Source: Rhodamnia argentea (lineage: Eukaryota > Streptophyta > Magnoliopsida > Myrtales > Myrtaceae). From it: a DNA stretch of 64,000 nt. Numbering within the stretch: position 1 is the stretch's first letter; each line of letters begins with the position of its first letter. Positions 60,101-64,000 of this stretch are shown in pieces. The notes beneath the pieces are model-generated. The model saw nothing but the letters and a program-made list of their open reading frames with translations, did not search any database and was not told where the DNA came from. Made by a program: the position numbers and the translations under genes. Location of the stretch: contig NC_063154.1 in the NCBI RefSeq assembly GCF_020921035.1, positions 3,100,001 through 3,164,000 of the forward strand, in the 5' to 3' direction.

Positions 60101-63100
60101 TTTAATTTGAATGTCGCTATGCGCTCTTTCTGTCATAGGTAAATGCTTTTTTTAGATTTCTTTTGAAGAACTCTTGCTTATGGAAATCTCCCAATTCTAC
60201 TTTTCGTCTTTTTACTTTCACTACTTTGTATTGAAGTCCCTTACTTTCAATTTTTCTAATCAACTCCTCGACTTACACCTGTCTAATCAAGTACCTCCGC
60301 CACAAATTATATTCAAATCCAATTGAGGCGGCTATCGAAGGAAGCTGGATTGTAATGCGAATCAAATATTGCCTACATGGACACCTGCTGTGGGCTGTAG
60401 ATAGCGATTTAATTTTTTTAGTTTTTTTTTTTTTTTTGGCTCCCACCACTATTCATCGTGGGTATCTATGTAGGCAATATCTAATCCATGTCACAATCTG
60501 GGGTCTTCTGACAGTGACAGCCACGTCAGCTGGATTTGGTTGGATATTGTATCGGAGGGACTTGATTAGACATTTTAAATTAAGTAGGACTTGATTAGAA
60601 AATTGAAAGAAAGAGACCTGATTAGAAAACTACTGAAAGTAAAAGAGTGAAAAGTAGAAATCTTCCTACGTTTTAAGGAGGCTCCTCACTCTAATAGGAA
60701 ATGATATTATTCTTGATGAATTTCACAATTTGCTGCTTAGTTATATATGTTTCGTGAATGTTTTGGTGCAGTCTTTGATTCTTAACTTCTTATACTAATC
60801 TACCCTAAATAATGAATTAGTATCACCTTTTCTCTAATGTTTTTAATATTGGCTTTGCAGACTGGAATGGAGACAAACCAGCTAATGATAAGTGATGGAA
60901 GAAATGTACTGGGTTCTGACCCAAATCAAATTAGAAGGGAACACGAATTAATGAGGAGCAGCAAAGACGATGAAGTTTTGACTTTGGATCATGCAGCTGA
61001 AGTCTCTGAAAAAAACTCAGTAGAGGTAGATTGTGGGATTCTAGATCACCAGTTGAGGCATGTTTGCAGCTTAACATATGACTGATTTTTCCTTTCCATT
61101 ATTCTTAATTTTTCTTTAGGGATCTCTGAAGAATATGACCGTGTTGAGTGATTTGGACAATGCAAGTGGGGCGGAACATGGAACCAAGGAAATGCAGTCC
61201 CTCATCGAGATAGAGGAATCTTTAGACAAGAAACTTGACGAAGCTCAAGAGCAGAGGCGGAGATGCGAGATTGAAGAAAGAAATGCTCTTAAAGCTTATC
61301 GTAAAGCGCAAAGGGCTTTGATTGAGGCTAATGCCAAGTGTTCTCAGCTCTATCATCAAAGAGAATTGTATTCATCACGATTGCGATCCTTTATTATGCA
61401 TGATACAAGCTTATTTTGGTCCTCCTTGCATAACAAACATTTGGGAGTTCAGGTGAAATCCTCTGATAATCTGAATCAGAATGTGGATTCACTGCCCTCA
61501 TCCAGCCATAATATGCAGAATGAATATGATCAATCTAATCAACCAGGTTACGCATCTAATATCCGATGCCTGGATGGTGTTCCCGGTGATTCCTCTCATC
61601 TTCCTGTGAACAGCTCAGAGCAATGCAGTGAACCAGATGCTAGCACATCAGAGCCATTGTCTCACAAGGGCCCGAGAGTTGCTAATGAGGAATTTTCTCC
61701 CTTAATTGGCCCAAATAGGTCAGTCGATGAAGATGTGGATATTCCGCCTGACCATAATTTTGCTCAATCCAAACAAGGATCCCAGAGAGAGGCCCAAAAA
61801 GATGGGGAAAGGCATGAGAGCATGACCAGCGAGGTTAGTACAAAGATCTCCGATGAAAACTCTCATGATTTTCTACTTCGTGAAGCAACTTTAAGATCAG
61901 AGCTAGTTGCACGGTTGGGGACCAAAAGTTCACAGTATCCAAAAGGTTCGTGTAGCATGGAGGCTGTCATTGAACAAAGGTCTCAAAGTGATCCTGGAAG
62001 TGAGAAAACCCATATGAGTAACTGGAGTGCACCAAACTCTGATGCGGAGAGAGTTAGGCATGCAGATTTTGAAGGTTAGTGTTCTCAGCGAGAAATGTTT
62101 CAACTTTTTTCTTTTCCTATTTTTAGCAGAATATTTGAGTGCTTATGTATAATTATTCGTGTGCTTGCTTCATTATTTTTATTTTGGGCCATACTTTATG
62201 ATTATCTCCATCACTATTGATATTCAATAAATGATAGAAAGAGGCGAGAAGTTGAGATAATGTTGCCTCTTTGTCCAGGATCTCTATGCTAGAATTTGGT
62301 TGAAGCATCTAGATGCTGTATCTGATATATAGAATAAGAATTGATCCAATCTTTTTCTTGGCTTAGTTTGGTTGTTTGAATTGACATATGCTCTACTTCT
62401 TTTGGAGACAAGGAGACAGCAGAAATTTATGGGTTTATGAGCTTTACCCTTAGAAATTTCTTGTTTATTGTATATATTCACACATGGATGATTAAAAATT
62501 TCTGTTGCGATATCATTTTTTATGCCGCCCTGATAATGTAGGCACTAACAAGCTAGAGGGACACCCACATGATGTCGTGGAAGAAGGTGAAAGCAGAATG
62601 TCTCTGGACAATTCGGCTTCTATAATAAGAAGTGCATTTTGTCATGTGAAAGACGTATCTTCATTCAAATTAAGCAGACCTCAGCAGAAAAGGCTCATGT
62701 ATGATGCGCGTAATGATGAGGGAGTTTCCATATATTCATCAACAAGCTCATCCAAGGAGACTGATGGGGGTCTTCTTTCAGAAGACACTGCCTCCTATTC
62801 CTGCAATGTTGCTGTGGACCCACTTTGGCCACTCTGCATGTATGAGCTTCGAGGAAAGTGCAACAATGACGAATGTCCATGGCAACATATTAAGAAGTGT
62901 TCAGATGGAAAAATGCGTCAGAACCTGTATAGTGATGCTAATGGTAATGGCATGGTACTTCTCACGATGTTTTTCAAAAAAATTTTGTTGATGGCTTGCT
63001 TTATTTTGCTGATACAGAAGTTGCAGATATTCTAAAATTTCTCGAAAATTGCAGATTGCCACATTGAATCAACGTCAAGTGCAAAAAGATGGGCTGTTCT

Positions 63101-63989
63101 GCCAAGTTTTTCAAAGTGCTCTCCAACTTATGTAGTTGGATTAGATATTCTGAAGGCTGATTCACGTTCATATGAAGCAGTTGTTACCCAGAATATTGGT
63201 CAATGCTGGCAAAAATGTTTTAGTATCTCCTTAGTTATATCGAGTGTCCCTAAACAAGTACGGCCTATGGATGACTCAGTTCTGCAAAATAGTGATGGGC
63301 GTATCGAAATCAGTGGATGCCAGAGCAGACAATCCTCATTCTTCCGGAATAGAAATGGCAGCTTGGTTTGTCTTGTGTGTTCTTTTATTAGATTGACTTA
63401 CAGCTTTGCCTGATGCTTGCCCTGTTATGACTTTTCCTGTTTTGTGGTTTTTAAAAAATTAGTTTCCAAATACTGACGGGGGAGGTGTTAGTGGGTGGTT
63501 AGTTATTTTGATTGATCAACTAAGTGCAATGAAGCTCATTATTTTTCAAGATTCATTGAGTTACCTTCCTGAAGGGAATTTTGTTGTAGCAGTTACGAGT
63601 TTTGCTTGTCTGTAGGGTGCCATTTTTTAAAGGGTAACGTTGGACAGTTTGATATGATATTTCAGTTCTCCTGGTTTCAGTATATTTTGTCAAATTGTTA
63701 GCTATAAATGCTTAAATTTGCTCAATTTCGTTCTTTCTTTTTCATTGTTCCATCACTTACTAATTTTTTTTTTCTGTTTCAATCTTATTTGACCTTGTGT
63801 ATGTGATGGAACCACATTCATAGAATTTTGAATTTCTTGATTGTTTCATTTTCCATATGAATATCTCAGCTTTATTACTCATTTTCGTTTTTGTTTCCTC
63901 CCTTTATGACATATCTTAGAATCAGATAAACCAAGGTTCAATTGATGGTCAAGCCCTGGAAATGGCTCTTCTTATTTTGAATCAGGATG
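57103..63989 (+). CDS. ZFC3H1-like zinc-finger protein, 5' part (runs off the window)
   Basis: Nine exons joined in frame give about 1080 residues before the right edge: 57103-57255, 58148-58250, 58810-59772, 59860-59978, 60861-61025, 61120-62074, 62542-62943, 63055-63365 and 63920-63989 (followed by a GTAATA donor). The family partners the RNA helicase MTR4 in directing nuclear polyadenylated RNA to retention or exosome decay; this role is known best from animals. Visible are an acidic EEGELSSSDDDD near residue 41, and a second acidic run (ISFSDDESSSDSDEG) early in exon 3. A coiled coil spans about 528-590 (EESLDKKLDEAQEQRRR). The diagnostic finger is PLCMYELRGKCNNDECPWQH: C918, C926, C931, H935, spaced C-x7-C-x4-C-x3-H. 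The downstream HAT/TPR-type repeats would lie outside. The boundary of exon 2 is the least certain. Confidence 0.85.
60181..60667. mobile_element. foldback MITE in intron 4 of the ZFC3H1-like gene
   Basis: The left arm starts GGAAATCTCCCAATTCTACT and the right arm, inverted, starts GGAAGATTTCTACTTTTCAC. Both go on with 'tttttactttcactac'/'tttactttcagtagtt' and 'caatttttctaatcaa' words. Inner words pair too ('atattgcctacat' with 'atgtaggcaatat', 60367-60379 and 60468-60480). It is about 490 bases with no protein. No clean target duplication is visible, so the superfamily is open. Confidence 0.7.
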
Positions 63990-64000
63990 GTAATAAACTA

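Noticed and set aside
1-64000. CRISPR arrays, bacterial operons, riboswitches or rRNA genes
   Set aside because: None seen. The content is plant nuclear, and tandem repeats present are microsatellites or transposon arms.

Overview
The window is nuclear DNA of a flowering plant, almost certainly a eudicot. The protein-coding genes have many short exons with GT-AG introns, and their products read as plant families (UDP-xylose synthase, ALY/THO4, CASP-like, ATL RING-H2, DC1). The two tRNA genes have plant-type sequences, and the spacers hold plant transposons. The interspersed motifs built on 'cagtcctaaac' remind me of Myrtaceae (Eucalyptus-like) genomes, but that is recollection and not proven here.

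Layout. 1-28.8 kb is gene-poor and repeat-rich. It holds an old broken Ty1-copia element (about 2.8-6.6 kb), a decayed DC1 gene copy (6.7-7.35 kb), a PIF/Harbinger-like element with TTA target duplication (7938-8844), an intact DC1 gene (10870-11685), a CASP-like gene (15655-16370) with two decayed exon-1 relatives upstream, a single-exon membrane protein gene (18262-19122), a Mutator-like foldback element with an 11-bp target duplication (22786-23367), an ATL-type RING-H2 gene (23872-24405), and tRNA-Arg(CCG) and tRNA-His(GTG) genes. A structurally complete but coding-broken Ty1-copia element with near-identical LTRs (28830-34475) sits just upstream of the next gene.

From 34.9 kb to the end the window is gene-dense. 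It carries a 12-exon cytosolic UDP-glucuronate decarboxylase/UDP-xylose synthase gene (34955-38163), a 17-exon gene for a 1195-residue conserved plant protein (39726-52074), a 5-exon ALY/THO4 mRNA-export adaptor gene on the minus strand (54231-56376), and, head to head with it, the first nine exons of a ZFC3H1-like zinc-finger gene (57103 to beyond the right end). For each of these four genes I followed splice sites so that the exons join in one open frame.

How things fit. UXS makes UDP-xylose for cell-wall xylan. ALY and ZFC3H1-like proteins act on nuclear polyadenylated RNA with opposite outcomes (export versus retention or decay) and here share one 726-bp spacer. The left half shows tandem duplication followed by decay for two families (DC1 and CASP-like), with transposons inserted between the copies. 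I see no evidence for a wholly new system. The most notable points are the divergent ALY/ZFC3H1 pair, the copia insertion in the UXS 5' region, and the foldback elements.
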